DNA of 63,086 nucleotides from Micrococcales bacterium (GCA_002748415.1 PDSI01000131.1:1-63086), one strand, 5' to 3'. Positions 37,424 to 46,376 are shown, counted from the stretch's first letter. Made by a program: numbers and translations. Notes: generated by a model from the sequence alone, not told the origin.

Positions 37424-38143
37424 ATGACCGAGAACACCGCAGCCGCTGCCCCGTCCATGCCCCGGATCGGCGACCAGGCACCCCAGTTCACCGCTGAAAC
37501 CACCCAGGGCCCCATCAACTTCCCGGCCGACTACTCAGGCAAGTGGGTCATTCTCTTCTCGCACCCGGCCGACTTCACCCCGGTGTGCACCAGTGAATTC
37601 ATGACCTTCGCATCGATGAAGGAGGAGTTCGCCGCCTACAACTGTGACCTGGTCGGGCTGTCGGTCGACGGCCTCTTCAGCCACATCGCCTGGCTGCGAA
37701 CCATCCAGGACAAGATGGTCTTCCGCGACATGAAGAACGTGGAAGTCACGTTCCCGCTGATCGACGACGTGTCGATGAAGGTCGCCAGCTTGTACGGAAT
37801 GATCATGCCTGGCGAGTCGGCCACCCAGGCCGTTCGTGCGGTGTTCATCATCGACCCGAAGGGCGTGATCCGCACGATCCTGTACTACCCGCTCAGCACC
37901 GGGCGGAACTTCCGGGAGATCCTGCGCACCGTCAAGGCGCTGCAGACCACCGACGCGTTCTCCGTTTCCACCCCCGCGGATTGGGTTCCGGGTGAGGACG
38001 TCATCGTGCCGACGGCTGGTTCGTGCGGCACCGCGAAGGAGCGGATGGAAGGAAACGTCGAAGGGGTGACGTGCGTCGACTGGTTCTTCTGCACCCGCGA
38101 GATCTCCGAGGACGACGTGGAATCAGCAATCCGCAAGCCCTGA
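37424..38143 (+). CDS. Peroxiredoxin (Prx6/archaeal AhpC-type)
   Basis: 239 residues. Peroxidatic Cys in HPADFTPVCTSEF at about residue 50, and FIIDPKGVIRTILYYPLSTG. The extended C-terminus carries further Cys residues in GSCGTAKERME, VTCVDWFFCTRE. Reduces H2O2 and organic peroxides in the cytoplasm; the thioredoxin genes some 7 kb on may supply electrons. ATG has an AAGGAGA site. Monocistronic. Confidence 0.9.
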   Translation: MTENTAAAAPSMPRIGDQAPQFTAETTQGPINFPADYSGKWVILFSHPADFTPVCTSEFMTFASMKEEFAAYNCDLVGLSVDGLFSHIAWLRTIQDKMVFRDMKNVEVTFPLIDDVSMKVASLYGMIMPGESATQAVRAVFIIDPKGVIRTILYYPLSTGRNFREILRTVKALQTTDAFSVSTPADWVPGEDVIVPTAGSCGTAKERMEGNVEGVTCVDWFFCTREISEDDVESAIRKP

Positions 38144-38244
38144 AGCTCCATCCCCCGTCGCCTCGGTCTGGGGCGTCGGGCAGTGGTACGTGCACTACCC
38201 GACACCCCTGGCTGGCGCCGTGGCCCGAGGACCGGCATCCCTCG

Positions 38245-38342
38245 TCGGCATTCCCCCGTCCCGCTCACATCGACCCCTATGGTGCCGTCAGAGGACGTAT
38301 GGCGCCGGCACACCGCTACCCGACGTCCCTCAACGGCGCCAT
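38245..38342. repeat. Dispersed intergenic repeat, copy 2
   Basis: Related to 6358-6456. In this copy a 14-bp imperfect inverted repeat, CCCTATGGTGCCGT (38275-38288) and ACGGCGCCATAGGG (38333-38346), brackets the core, so it could fold into a cruciform or be a small mobile element. One mismatch between arms. Confidence 0.65.
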
Positions 38343-38384
38343 AGGGTCCAGAGTGACCGTTTAATCGGCGCTGTGGGCGCCAGG

Positions 38385-38420
38385 AGCCAGAGTCCCTGAC
38401 GAAGCCAGAGTCCCTGACGA
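38385..38420. repeat. Tandem 18-bp direct repeat
   Basis: AGCCAGAGTCCCTGACGA occurs twice head to tail (38385-38402 and 38403-38420), exact. It lies just after repeat copy 2. Confidence 0.9.
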
Positions 38421-38531
38421 CACCGGCCTAAACCGGATCGCCGACGGGTGACCGCGCGCACCCGGCAGTTCCACCCCGATCACGGGGCAGCCCCGAGGAT
38501 CCGCCCAGGGTGCCCAGGAGTACGCATCGGT

Positions 38532-39737
38532 TCAGCGCAACAACGCGACGAACGCGCCGGCGATGATCGCCGATGTGATCACACCGCTGATGCTGGCGCC
38601 CAGCGCTGCCGGCATCACGACCGCGCGCGGGTTGTCGTGTGCGGCCACCTTCTGGGCCACCTTGGCGGTGGTCGGCAAACAGCTGACGCCCGCGATACCG
38701 ACGACCGGGTTCACCTTGCCACCGCTGAGGAAGTACAACGCGTACCCACCGAGAATGCCACCGGTACCGGACACCAGCAGGGCCAAGATGCCCAGCACCA
38801 GCAGCTTCAGCACCACCGGGTCCAACAGCGTGCTGGCTTCGCAGAGCACACCGAGCGTCAGGCCGAGGAAGAAAGTCGCCCCGTACAAGAAGACGGTACT
38901 GAGCAGTTCCTGGAACTGTGGGATTCCGGCTTCGCGCACAGCGACCCCGATGAACAACGACAAGAACAGGGGTGCGGCGACCGGGAACAGCAGGCATAGC
39001 AGGGTGCAGACGATGACGGCGAAGGACAGCTTCTGGCCCGAGGTGATCGCCCGCTGCTTACCCGCCGGCATCTCTAACCCACGCAGGCGGGCCGGGACGA
39101 GTAACCGGATCAGGTAGGGGTAACCCCCGTAGGTCAAGCCCAGGTACAGGTAGCCGACCACGGTGATCGGCACGAACAGTTCCGGTGCCAGCACCAGGGA
39201 GGTGAACAGCACCATCGGGCCGTCGGCACCCCCGATGGTGGCCACCGACGCGGATTGCGCCTCCGTCATGCCCAGATAGCGGGCCAGCGGGTACACCACG
39301 AAGGTGCCGGCCTCGGCGAACAGCGCGATGAACATCGACTGGAACGGTCTGGCCATCACATAGCCGACGTCCAGCAGCACCCCGATTCCCATGAATACCA
39401 AGCAAGCGATCAGACCGTTGCTGAACATGAACGTGTAGATCGGCTGCAGCCAGTCGATCTGCAGGACCGTGACCACCCGGTCGGTGTCCTCCACCAGCGG
39501 ATCGATGAACAGCGTCCCGGTGCGGCCGCCGTCCAGCACGAGGACGCCGGCGTTCACTGATGCCATGCCGAGACCCATCGGGATCATCAGCAGTGGCTCG
39601 AGCACCTCTTTCTTGCCGAGGTAGATCAGCAGGAACCCGAGCGCGATCAGGGCTATCCGGCCGAGCGCGACCTGCGGATCCTGCTGAAACAGCGTAGCGA
39701 CGCCTTGAAAGACGTCACCGAAGTCGGTGAGATCCAT
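38532..39737 (-). CDS. mmdB: Na+-translocating decarboxylase, membrane beta subunit
   Basis: 401 residues with about 10 hydrophobic segments. Conserved motifs of the carboxybiotin decarboxylase/Na+ pump: ATIGGADGPMVLFTS, GTGGILGGYALYFLSGG and KVNPVVGIAGVSCLPTTAK. It releases CO2 from carboxybiotin and couples this to Na+ export. Last gene of the minus-strand set; biotin carrier gene precedes it by 8 nt. mmdB is chosen over oadB or gcdB from the carboxyltransferase type nearby. Confidence 0.93.
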   Translation of the reverse strand: MDLTDFGDVFQGVATLFQQDPQVALGRIALIALGFLLIYLGKKEVLEPLLMIPMGLGMASVNAGVLVLDGGRTGTLFIDPLVEDTDRVVTVLQIDWLQPIYTFMFSNGLIACLVFMGIGVLLDVGYVMARPFQSMFIALFAEAGTFVVYPLARYLGMTEAQSASVATIGGADGPMVLFTSLVLAPELFVPITVVGYLYLGLTYGGYPYLIRLLVPARLRGLEMPAGKQRAITSGQKLSFAVIVCTLLCLLFPVAAPLFLSLFIGVAVREAGIPQFQELLSTVFLYGATFFLGLTLGVLCEASTLLDPVVLKLLVLGILALLVSGTGGILGGYALYFLSGGKVNPVVGIAGVSCLPTTAKVAQKVAAHDNPRAVVMPAALGASISGVITSAIIAGAFVALLR

Positions 39738-39745
39738 GCGGGTCC

Positions 39746-40135
39746 TCAGGACAGCGTCATGAGAGTTTGCCCGGCCTGGACAGGCTCACCGACCGCGGCG
39801 TCGATACCGGCCACCGTGCCCGACTGATCCACGACCAGCCGGCTCTTCATCTTCATCGCCTCGATGATCGCGACGGCGTCCCCGGGGTTGACCTGGTCTC
39901 CGACACCGACCAGAAGCTCGACGAGCACTCCACTCATCGACGCGACGACGGCGCCGCTGGCTGGCGGTGGGGTGGTTGCACCGGACTGGGGCGGGGCAGA
40001 AGGCGCCGGGGCCGGTGCTGAGGGTGGCGGTGCCATCGTGCTCGGGTTCGGGTACAGGTTGCCGGTGTTGGTGAGGTCTTCGACGGTGACGTCGTAGGTG
40101 TGACCGTCGACGGTGACGCGGAGTTGTCGCTGCAT
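39746..40135 (-). CDS. mmdC: Biotin carboxyl carrier subunit
   Basis: 129 residues. A small N-terminal part (RQLRVTVDGHTYDVTVED), a Pro/Ala/Ser-rich flexible linker of about 40 residues, and the biotinyl domain with the EAMKM attachment motif near residue 95. It carries carboxylate from the carboxyltransferase to the membrane subunit. Position between the gamma/delta-like and beta genes fits the set. Confidence 0.93.
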   Translation of the reverse strand: MQRQLRVTVDGHTYDVTVEDLTNTGNLYPNPSTMAPPPSAPAPAPSAPPQSGATTPPPASGAVVASMSGVLVELLVGVGDQVNPGDAVAIIEAMKMKSRLVVDQSGTVAGIDAAVGEPVQAGQTLMTLS

Positions 40136-40248
40136 GGTGGTCTCGTCTCTGTTGCTCGGCGATGAGCCGTGGCCGGAACGGGATCTTCAGGTAGTTCGGG
40201 TCGGCTGGTCGTGGTTGGCCTGGGTCTTGAGTGGTTGCTGGTGGGGCC

Positions 40249-40608
40249 TCAGCGTCTGAGGTTGTGGGATCCGAAGTGAGCGGCCCGGCCCTGCGCGGAC
40301 CAGCCCATGTGCGAGCGGACCCGCTCGATGTGCACGACCTGGACACCGTCCATCGTCGCGGCGACGGCCGCGGCGATCGCCGCCACGTGGTGCGGGGCAG
40401 GCTTGCCTGCCTCGGCCACCGGTGCCGGGTGGCCAGGTCCGGTACCCGGTGACCGGCCGCCGTCGCGGGCCGCGGCCCGGGCTCGCTGCTCTCCGCGCCC
40501 GAGCACGCCGACCAGTCCCTGGATCAGCACCGCGACCAGCAACGCGACGACGACCACGATCACCGCGACAGTGACGGTAACGCCGGTGGTAGTCATGGTC
40601 CCATCCAT
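40249..40608 (-). CDS. mmdD: Small membrane subunit (OadG/MmdD-like)
   Basis: 119 residues with one N-terminal membrane segment (about 10-36, VTVAVIVVVVALLVAVLIQG) and a flexible Pro/Ala/Gly-rich linker, then HHVAAIAAAVAATMDG, the typical end motif of OadG/MmdD subunits. It holds the carboxyltransferase to the membrane part. The ATG overlaps the stop of the carboxyltransferase gene (ATGA at 40605-40610), so the longer upstream frame is rejected. Confidence 0.85.
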   Translation of the reverse strand: MDGTMTTTGVTVTVAVIVVVVALLVAVLIQGLVGVLGRGEQRARAAARDGGRSPGTGPGHPAPVAEAGKPAPHHVAAIAAAVAATMDGVQVVHIERVRSHMGWSAQGRAAHFGSHNLRR

Positions 40609-42152
40609 CACAACGGGATGTTTCCGTGCTTCTTGGCGGGGCGTAGATCCCGTTTGGACAGTGTCTTGCTCAGACTCAGCGCAATGGTGGCTCTGGTCTC
40701 GGAGGGCTCGATGACGTCGGTGATGTAGCCGCGGCCCGCCGACAAGTACGGGGAGGCGTACTCGCTGCGGTACTGCTCCACCAGCTGAGCACGTTCGGCT
40801 GCCGGGTCTTCTGCTTTCGCGATGCGTTTGCGGTGCAATACGTTCACCGCGCCTTCCCCGCCCATGACTGCGATCTCGGCGTTCGGCCATGCGTACACGA
40901 AATCCGCGCCCATCTCCCGGCTGCACATGGCCAGGTAGGCGCCGCCGTAGGCCTTGCGCAGGATCAGGGTCAGTTTGGGCACGGTGGTGGAGGTGTAGGC
41001 GAACAGCATCTTCGCGCCGTGCCTGATGATGCCGCCGCGCTCCTGCTCCACCCCGGGCAGGAAGCCGGGTACGTCCACCAGCGTCACCAGCGGGATGTTG
41101 AACGCGTTGCAGAACCGGATGAACCGTGCACCCTTGTCGGAGGCGTCGATGTCCAGCGCGCCGGCCAGGTGCATCGGCTGATTGGCCACCAACCCGACAA
41201 CGATGCCCTCGATGCGAGCGAACCCGACGATCAGGTTGCGAGCGAACCCGGCATGCACCTCCAGCAGCTTGCCGTCGTCGACCAGCCGCGAGATCACCGC
41301 ACGCACGTCCATCGGCTCGGCCGGATCCTCGGGAACGAGGGAGTTCATCGACTCGTCGCGGCCTAGCCGCAGGTCCGCCCGGATGTCGTGCGGCGGGTCC
41401 TGGGTGTTGTTGGACGGCAGATAGGACAGCAGCTCCTTGACGATGCGGATCGCGTCCGCGTCGTCCTCGGCGATAAAGTGCGCGTTCCCGCTCACGGTGG
41501 CATGCATCACGGCCCCGCCGACCTCGTCCATCGAGGTTTCCCGCCCGGTGACGGCTTTGATCACCTGGGGTCCGGTGATGAACATCTGGGACGTGGACTT
41601 GGTCATGATGACGAAGTCCATCAACGCCGGTGAGTAGGCGGCACCGCCCGCGCAGGGCCCGGCGATGACCGCGATCTGCGGCGCCAGCCCGGACATCAGC
41701 ACGTTCTGGTAGAACACCGCCCCGTAGCCGGACAACGCGTCGACGGCCTCCTGGATCCGCGCACCGCCCGAATCCTGGAACGCCACCAGGGGAACACCGG
41801 TCTGCAGCGCAAGGTGCATCAGCTCGACGATCTTCGAGGCGTGCATCTTGCCCAGCGTCCCGGCGGCGACCGTGAAGTCCTGGGCAAAGGCGGCCACCAG
41901 CTGCCCGTCGACGAAACCGGTGCCGGTGACGACCCCGTCCGCGGGCAGGACCTTGTCACCGAGTTCCGCGGAACGGTGCCGCGCGTGCATGCCCATTTCC
42001 TGGAACGTGCCGGGCTGGAACAGCCACTCCAGGCGTTCTCGTGCGGTCGGCAATCCCTTCTCGTGTCTGCTTTTCAGCTTGCCCTGGCCGCCGCCGGCGG
42101 TGATGGCCCGCCGGCGGCGATACAACTCGGTCAGATCGTCGTCTACAGGCAC
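40608..42152 (-). CDS. mmdA: Methylmalonyl-CoA decarboxylase carboxyltransferase, alpha subunit
   Basis: 514 residues of the acyl-CoA carboxyltransferase family: N-half AGTLGKMHASKIVELMHLAL and DSGGARIQEAVDAL, GPCAGGAAYSPALMDFVIM; C-half DVPGFLPGVEQERGGIIRHG and GGAYLAMCSREMGADF. Transfers the carboxyl group from (methyl)malonyl-CoA to biotin on MmdC. Together with mmdD, mmdC and mmdB it forms a complete Na+-pumping decarboxylase in the Propionigenium/Veillonella order. A propionyl-CoA carboxylase beta reading is excluded by the neighbours. No biotin carboxylase gene is adjacent. Confidence 0.93.
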   Translation of the reverse strand: MPVDDDLTELYRRRRAITAGGGQGKLKSRHEKGLPTARERLEWLFQPGTFQEMGMHARHRSAELGDKVLPADGVVTGTGFVDGQLVAAFAQDFTVAAGTLGKMHASKIVELMHLALQTGVPLVAFQDSGGARIQEAVDALSGYGAVFYQNVLMSGLAPQIAVIAGPCAGGAAYSPALMDFVIMTKSTSQMFITGPQVIKAVTGRETSMDEVGGAVMHATVSGNAHFIAEDDADAIRIVKELLSYLPSNNTQDPPHDIRADLRLGRDESMNSLVPEDPAEPMDVRAVISRLVDDGKLLEVHAGFARNLIVGFARIEGIVVGLVANQPMHLAGALDIDASDKGARFIRFCNAFNIPLVTLVDVPGFLPGVEQERGGIIRHGAKMLFAYTSTTVPKLTLILRKAYGGAYLAMCSREMGADFVYAWPNAEIAVMGGEGAVNVLHRKRIAKAEDPAAERAQLVEQYRSEYASPYLSAGRGYITDVIEPSETRATIALSLSKTLSKRDLRPAKKHGNIPL

Positions 42153-42355
42153 GTGTGGGCTCCCGTCGGCAGGATGCAGTCACGCTCCACGGGGCCGGGA
42201 GCGTTCAACCGTCTGCGACCAACCTAGTCGACCCGGATCGCGCCCTACCAGGAGCCGCCAAAAAACGGTGGCCGCCACAGCGGGTGCTGATGCCGCTGCG
42301 GCCGGTGAGACGACTAGCATGGGGGGTGTTTGCGCCACCCCCAGAAGGAGAACTC

Positions 42356-42595
42356 TTGGTCGCCGCCTCGCCACGCATCGTGGCCGGCCGGTACCGCCCG
42401 CAACGGCGGTTGACGTCCTCACCCGTCCACACCCGTTCGGTGGCCCGGTCAGGGCCCTGGGAGCCCGATCTGACCTGGGCCGGACACCACGGCCGGTTGC
42501 GTCGACACTGGTGCCGATCCCGCCGACACCACGGCGGCAAGCCGAGGAGTTCTGCCGCCGCTGCCGACACCGGTGGAGGAACCGACCATGGCTGA
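42356..42595 (+). pseudogene. N-terminal remnant of the MurJ-partner pseudokinase gene
   Basis: TTG 42356 has AAGGAG 5 nt upstream and begins LVAASPRIVAGRYRPQRRL, like the VLxGRYRLxxRL entry of Ser/Thr kinase-like domains. After about 20 residues the likeness ends, and the frame continues as unrelated Arg/His-rich sequence to 42595, overlapping the next gene. In mycobacteria and relatives a pseudokinase lies between murJ and sigM; here about 250 residues are missing. The likeness is short, so confidence is low. Confidence 0.4.
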
Positions 42596-43451
42596 ACCCG
42601 ACAACAGCACAGCCGCCGCGGACTCGACCGGGGCGGACGCTACGAGCCCGCCGCCGACACCACGCCCCGGATGGCAGCGTGCCGCCGAGTCTCCCGGGCC
42701 GCAGCGCCAACAGGACGGCGCGACCTCCGTGGCCAGGATGCGCGGAATCGCGGCCGACCGGGCCAGCACCACGGCGGCCACGCTGGCCAGCCGGCTGCAC
42801 CCGGACGTGCCCAGGCTGACCGAAGAGGAGAAGGCGGAACGGACCAAGCTGGTCGGCAGGGTGCTGGGTGGAGTCATGCTGGTCGCACTGTTGCTGGCGC
42901 TGCTGTCGCTGCGTGGAATTGCCAACGCACCGTCGGTCAACGATGTTCTCGGAGACCCCAACCCGAACCCCACCGCGTTGGCCGCCGCCTCCGCCCAGCC
43001 GAGTGAGCCAGCGGCAGCGGCAGTAGCCCCGGTGATCGCGACCGTGTCCACCAGGGATCCGCTGGGTGACAACGAGGAGAACGACGACCGGGTGGCCGCG
43101 ATGCTGGACAACAATCCGGAAAGCACCTGGGCGTCGAGCACCTATCGCAACTCCCAGTTCAGCGGTTTGAAAACAGGCGTCGGTGTGCTCATCACGCTGA
43201 AAGAGACAGCAACCGTGAACACGGTCACCATCACCCAACGTGGCCAGGGCGGAGCGGTCGAGGTGCGCACCGCGCCCAACGGAACGTTCGAGGGCTCCTC
43301 GGTGGTCTCTACGGTCCCCATGGAATCACCGACCACGACCATAGCCTTGGGCCAGAAGCCGACGACCAATCAGTTGCTCCTGTGGTTCACCGAAGTACCG
43401 AGGACCGATGGTCGCTACCGCATCGACATCAGCGAAATCACCGTATCCTGA
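42588..43451 (+). CDS. Membrane-anchored sensor protein, Rv3910 C-terminus-like
   Basis: 287 residues. An N-terminal Thr/Pro/Ala-rich cytoplasmic part of about 85 residues, one membrane segment (about 86-106, VLGGVMLVALLLALLSLRG), a linker and a discoidin-like C-terminal domain (NNPESTWASSTYRNSQFSG, GVGVLITLKETATVNTVTI). This is the extracytoplasmic glycan-binding part found at the end of the MurJ-pseudokinase protein of mycobacteria. ATG has GGAGG 8 nt upstream. It is followed by sigM. Confidence 0.75.
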   Translation: MAEPDNSTAAADSTGADATSPPPTPRPGWQRAAESPGPQRQQDGATSVARMRGIAADRASTTAATLASRLHPDVPRLTEEEKAERTKLVGRVLGGVMLVALLLALLSLRGIANAPSVNDVLGDPNPNPTALAAASAQPSEPAAAAVAPVIATVSTRDPLGDNEENDDRVAAMLDNNPESTWASSTYRNSQFSGLKTGVGVLITLKETATVNTVTITQRGQGGAVEVRTAPNGTFEGSSVVSTVPMESPTTTIALGQKPTTNQLLLWFTEVPRTDGRYRIDISEITVS

Positions 43452-43504
43452 CCACGCAACGCTACGATCTAGTTACAGTTGGCCAGGAACGAAGGAGATG
43501 CCGG

Positions 43505-44188
43505 ATGCCACCGGTGCTGCACCCCGCAGAGCCGAGCGAAGATGCCGGTGGGCGCTCCGATTCCGCGCTGCTGCGGGCCCATATCGCCGGTGACGGCACC
43601 GCCTTCGAGCACCTGCTGCGCCGCCACCAAAGCCGCCTGTGGTCGGTGGCCCTGCGCACCGCCCGGGACGAGGACCTGGCGACGGAGGGGATGCAACAGG
43701 CGATCATCAACGCCTACCGCAAAGCGGCCACCTTCCAGGGCAAGTCGTCGGTGGGCACCTGGCTGCACCGGGTGACCGTGAACGCGACGCTCGATGTGCT
43801 GCGTCGGCAGCGTCCGGCCGAGGAACTGTCCGAAGACGTGCTGCCACCCACCACCGAGACCACCGACCCAGCCTTCGACCAGGTCGATTCCCGGCTGGTC
43901 CTCGTCGAGGCCTTGGGACGCCTGCCGCCCGCCCAGCGGGTGGCGCTGGTGCTGGTCGATATCGAGGGACTGTCGATGGCGGAAGCCGCCGAATCGCTGC
44001 GCGTGCCGGTCGGAACACTCAAGGCGCGATGCTCGCGTGGCCGAGCCGCGCTGGCCCGCATCCTGGTGACCGATCAGCCAGGGGATGCAACCGTCCACGA
44101 CGCTCGATCGTCCAACCGGGAGAGCCCGCAAGCCACGCCTGTGCGCGACCAGCATGCCCCGACGGCCAGGTCAGGAGGTGAGTCATGA
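43505..44188 (+). CDS. sigM: ECF sigma factor SigM
   Basis: 227 residues. Region 2: FEHLLRRHQSRLWSVALRT and AIINAYRKAATFQGKSSVG with the WLHRVTVNATLD core; region 4: RLPPAQRVALVLVDIEGLSM and VPVGTLKARCSRGRAAL (helix-turn-helix). Directs RNA polymerase to envelope or oxidative stress promoters in mycobacteria. AAGGAGA precedes the ATG by 6 nt; the frame further upstream is not used. The stop overlaps the anti-sigma start (ATGA). The order murJ-...-sigM-anti-sigma-trxB matches Rv3910-Rv3913. Confidence 0.92.
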   Translation: MPPVLHPAEPSEDAGGRSDSALLRAHIAGDGTAFEHLLRRHQSRLWSVALRTARDEDLATEGMQQAIINAYRKAATFQGKSSVGTWLHRVTVNATLDVLRRQRPAEELSEDVLPPTTETTDPAFDQVDSRLVLVEALGRLPPAQRVALVLVDIEGLSMAEAAESLRVPVGTLKARCSRGRAALARILVTDQPGDATVHDARSSNRESPQATPVRDQHAPTARSGGES

Positions 44189-45072
44189 GCCGGTGGCACC
44201 CCACCGACGAGGAGATCGACGACACGATCGACACTGCGGTTCCCACCACCACCCGTGGACGAGTCCTCGCGCGCCATCTCGCACAGTGTGAGCAATGCAC
44301 TCGAACCCGGGAGGGCTTGCAGAACGTCCGGGCCCGGCTGCAGGCGTTACGCGACGACGAGCTGCCGCTGCCGGCCGGCTGGGACGACATCATCTCCGGC
44401 GCGCTGGCACAGGCCGAACAACAGGGACCGTTACCGGCACCCCGCAGCACTCGAACCCGGACGTGGTTCGCACTGGCGGCTTCAGCCGCCCTCCTGGTCG
44501 CCGTCGGCGGCGGCGTGTGGTGGTCGAGCGCGAGTCCGGACCAGCCGTCGGCGGCCAAGAACGCCGTGGCCCCGCAGCGAACGAACCTGGAGGCCCACGA
44601 AGCGCCAAAGGCCCAAGCGACCCCCGCTGCGGATGCCGGAGCCGAGGTCCGTGCCGACCAGTCACCGCACGCTCTCGACGCGGCCGCGGGCACTGCTCTC
44701 GATGCCGTGCCGGTATTGGACTCCGGCACCGACTACCGGCCGGCGTCCGTCGACGAACAGGCTCGCGCCACACTCGCCGAGGCGCGGTCGGGCTCGGAGC
44801 CGCCGAACACCGCCGAGGACGCCGCCCTGGCCCAACGCTGCGCGAGAATCATGACGGCGGCCACGAGTGGCGGGACCTCGGCCTCCCCTACCAACGACCG
44901 GCAGCTACCGCAGGTGCTGGTCCTGGACCGGGCCCGGTGGCAGCAGGAGTCCGCGGTCATCGTGCTGACCGAAGCAGCGACCGGTAACGGCATGGATGTC
45001 TGGGTCATGCCGGCGCGGTGCGAAGGCGAAGAGCGACTGGCCAAGGTCGCCGACGTCGCGACGCAGCCCTGA
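44185..45072 (+). CDS. Anti-sigma factor for SigM (Rv3912-like)
   Basis: 295 residues. A zinc-type anti-sigma segment near the start (ARHLAQCEQCTR, His-x3-Cys-x2-Cys), a single membrane segment about 92-112 (WFALAASAALLVAVGGGVWW), and an Ala-rich extracytoplasmic part ending in LPQVLVLDRARWQQESAVIV. It probably holds SigM at the membrane until stress. CAGGAGGTGAG precedes the ATG. The downstream ORF is trxB after 212 nt that contain a sigma-R-type promoter. Confidence 0.85.
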   Translation: MSRWHPTDEEIDDTIDTAVPTTTRGRVLARHLAQCEQCTRTREGLQNVRARLQALRDDELPLPAGWDDIISGALAQAEQQGPLPAPRSTRTRTWFALAASAALLVAVGGGVWWSSASPDQPSAAKNAVAPQRTNLEAHEAPKAQATPAADAGAEVRADQSPHALDAAAGTALDAVPVLDSGTDYRPASVDEQARATLAEARSGSEPPNTAEDAALAQRCARIMTAATSGGTSASPTNDRQLPQVLVLDRARWQQESAVIVLTEAATGNGMDVWVMPARCEGEERLAKVADVATQP

Positions 45073-45074
45073 CG

Positions 45075-45137
45075 GTCGCACCACCCTGCCAGACAGTCGC
45101 ACCACCCTGCCTGGCTTTCGACACCACCCTGCCCGAC
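45075..45137. repeat. Three tandem ~21-bp repeats
   Basis: Units GTCGCACCACCCTGCCAGACA, GTCGCACCACCCTGCCTGGC and TCGACACCACCCTGCC follow each other between the anti-sigma gene and the trxB promoter. They share the core CACCACCCTGCC. Confidence 0.75.
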
Positions 45138-45178
45138 TCCCGGTGGCAAGCCTGCTGGTCACCGTCCCACGATCCGTG

Positions 45179-45206
45179 GGGAATACCTGCAGGGGGCGAC
45201 GCGGTT
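45179..45206 (+). promoter_or_regulatory. Sigma-R/SigH-type promoter for trxBA
   Basis: GGGAAT (45179-45184), 19-nt spacer, GTT (45204-45206), the consensus of disulphide-stress sigma-R/SigH promoters in Streptomyces and mycobacteria. It lies about 80 nt upstream of trxB; trxBA is a known member of that regulon elsewhere. The site is a pattern match, not proven. Confidence 0.7.
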
Positions 45207-45284
45207 TCCCCGGTGCAGAGCTCCGGAGCACCGAACAACGCCTAAGCACGAGTGCCCGAACGCGATCGGCAACAGGAGGAATGA

Positions 45285-46322
45285 GTGAGTGACAGCGGCG
45301 AGCACACGAGCGCGGAGAACCATGACAGCACTGACGTCGTGGACATCCGCGATGTGGTGATCATCGGATCCGGGCCGGCCGGGTACACCGCTGCTGTGTA
45401 TGCGGCCCGGGCAGACCTGAAACCACTGGTCGTCGCCGGCTCGGTCACCTCGGGTGGCGCACTGATGAACACCACCGAGGTGGAGAACTATCCAGGCTTC
45501 CCCACCGGGCTCATGGGTCCGGAGTTGATGGACGCGATGCGCCAGCAGGCAGAGCGGTTCGGTGCCGAGGTGAGCTACGACGACGCCACGGCAGTGGAGC
45601 TGTCCGGGCCGGTGAAGACCGTGCGCACCGGTAACGGAGAGACCTATCGCGCGCGTGCGGTGATTCTCGCGACCGGTTCGGCCTACCGCGAACTCGGGCT
45701 TGCGAACGAGAAGCGGCTGTCCGGACGGGGCGTCAGCTGGTGCGCGACATGCGACGGATTCTTCTTCCGCGACAAGGACATCGCCGTGGTCGGCGGCGGA
45801 GACTCCGCCATGGAAGAGGCCACCTTCCTGACCAGGTTCGCCAACTCGGTCACGGTCATTCATCGCCGAGACGCACTGCGGGCATCGAAGATCATGGCCG
45901 ATCGGGCGCACACAGACCCCAAGATCACGTTCGCCTGGAACAGTGAGGTGGCCGACATTGTGGGTGAGGACGCGGTGACCGCGGTGACGCTGCGGGACAC
46001 CAAGACGGGTGAGAACCGTGATCTTGAGGTGTCCGGTGTGTTCGTGGCGATCGGCCACGACCCGCGCACCGAGTTGTTCGCCGATGAAGTCGACCTGCTG
46101 CCGAACGGATACGTCGCGGTGCAGGGCCGGTCCTCCCGAACGAACCTTCCGGGTGTGTTCGCCTGCGGGGATGTGACCGACCACGAGTACATGCAGGCCA
46201 TCACCGCCGCCGGGTCAGGTTGCGTCGCGGCGCTCGATGCGGAACGCTACCTGGCCGGCCTGGACGCAGCGGCCGACACGGTACAGCACCCCAGCGATGA
46301 GGTTGCCGAAGCCGCACAGTAA
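45285..46322 (+). CDS. trxB: Thioredoxin reductase
   Basis: 345 residues; NADPH-dependent flavoprotein that reduces thioredoxin. FAD motif [16 protein letters not shown], active CATC ([14 protein letters not shown]), NADPH motif [17 protein letters not shown], and [22 protein letters not shown] follows GGAGGAATGA. 54 nt separate it from trxA; both probably leave the promoter at 45179. Confidence 0.96.
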   Translation: MSDSGEHTSAENHDSTDVVDIRDVVIIGSGPAGYTAAVYAARADLKPLVVAGSVTSGGALMNTTEVENYPGFPTGLMGPELMDAMRQQAERFGAEVSYDDATAVELSGPVKTVRTGNGETYRARAVILATGSAYRELGLANEKRLSGRGVSWCATCDGFFFRDKDIAVVGGGDSAMEEATFLTRFANSVTVIHRRDALRASKIMADRAHTDPKITFAWNSEVADIVGEDAVTAVTLRDTKTGENRDLEVSGVFVAIGHDPRTELFADEVDLLPNGYVAVQGRSSRTNLPGVFACGDVTDHEYMQAITAAGSGCVAALDAERYLAGLDAAADTVQHPSDEVAEAAQ

Positions 46323-46376
46323 AGCAACACCCCGGAGCACCGGCACACCCCACAACGACCACATGGAAGGTAGGAA

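Larger units (their letters stand above)
38144..38531. other. Gap with dispersed and tandem repeats
   Basis: 388 nt between the convergent peroxiredoxin and mmdB genes. Contains the second copy of the dispersed repeat and a tandem 18-bp duplication (38385-38420). No gene. Confidence 0.6.

Noticed and set aside
40609..40926. Longer upstream start of the small decarboxylase subunit gene
   Set aside because: It lies over mmdA; ATGA overlap at 40608 is the natural start.
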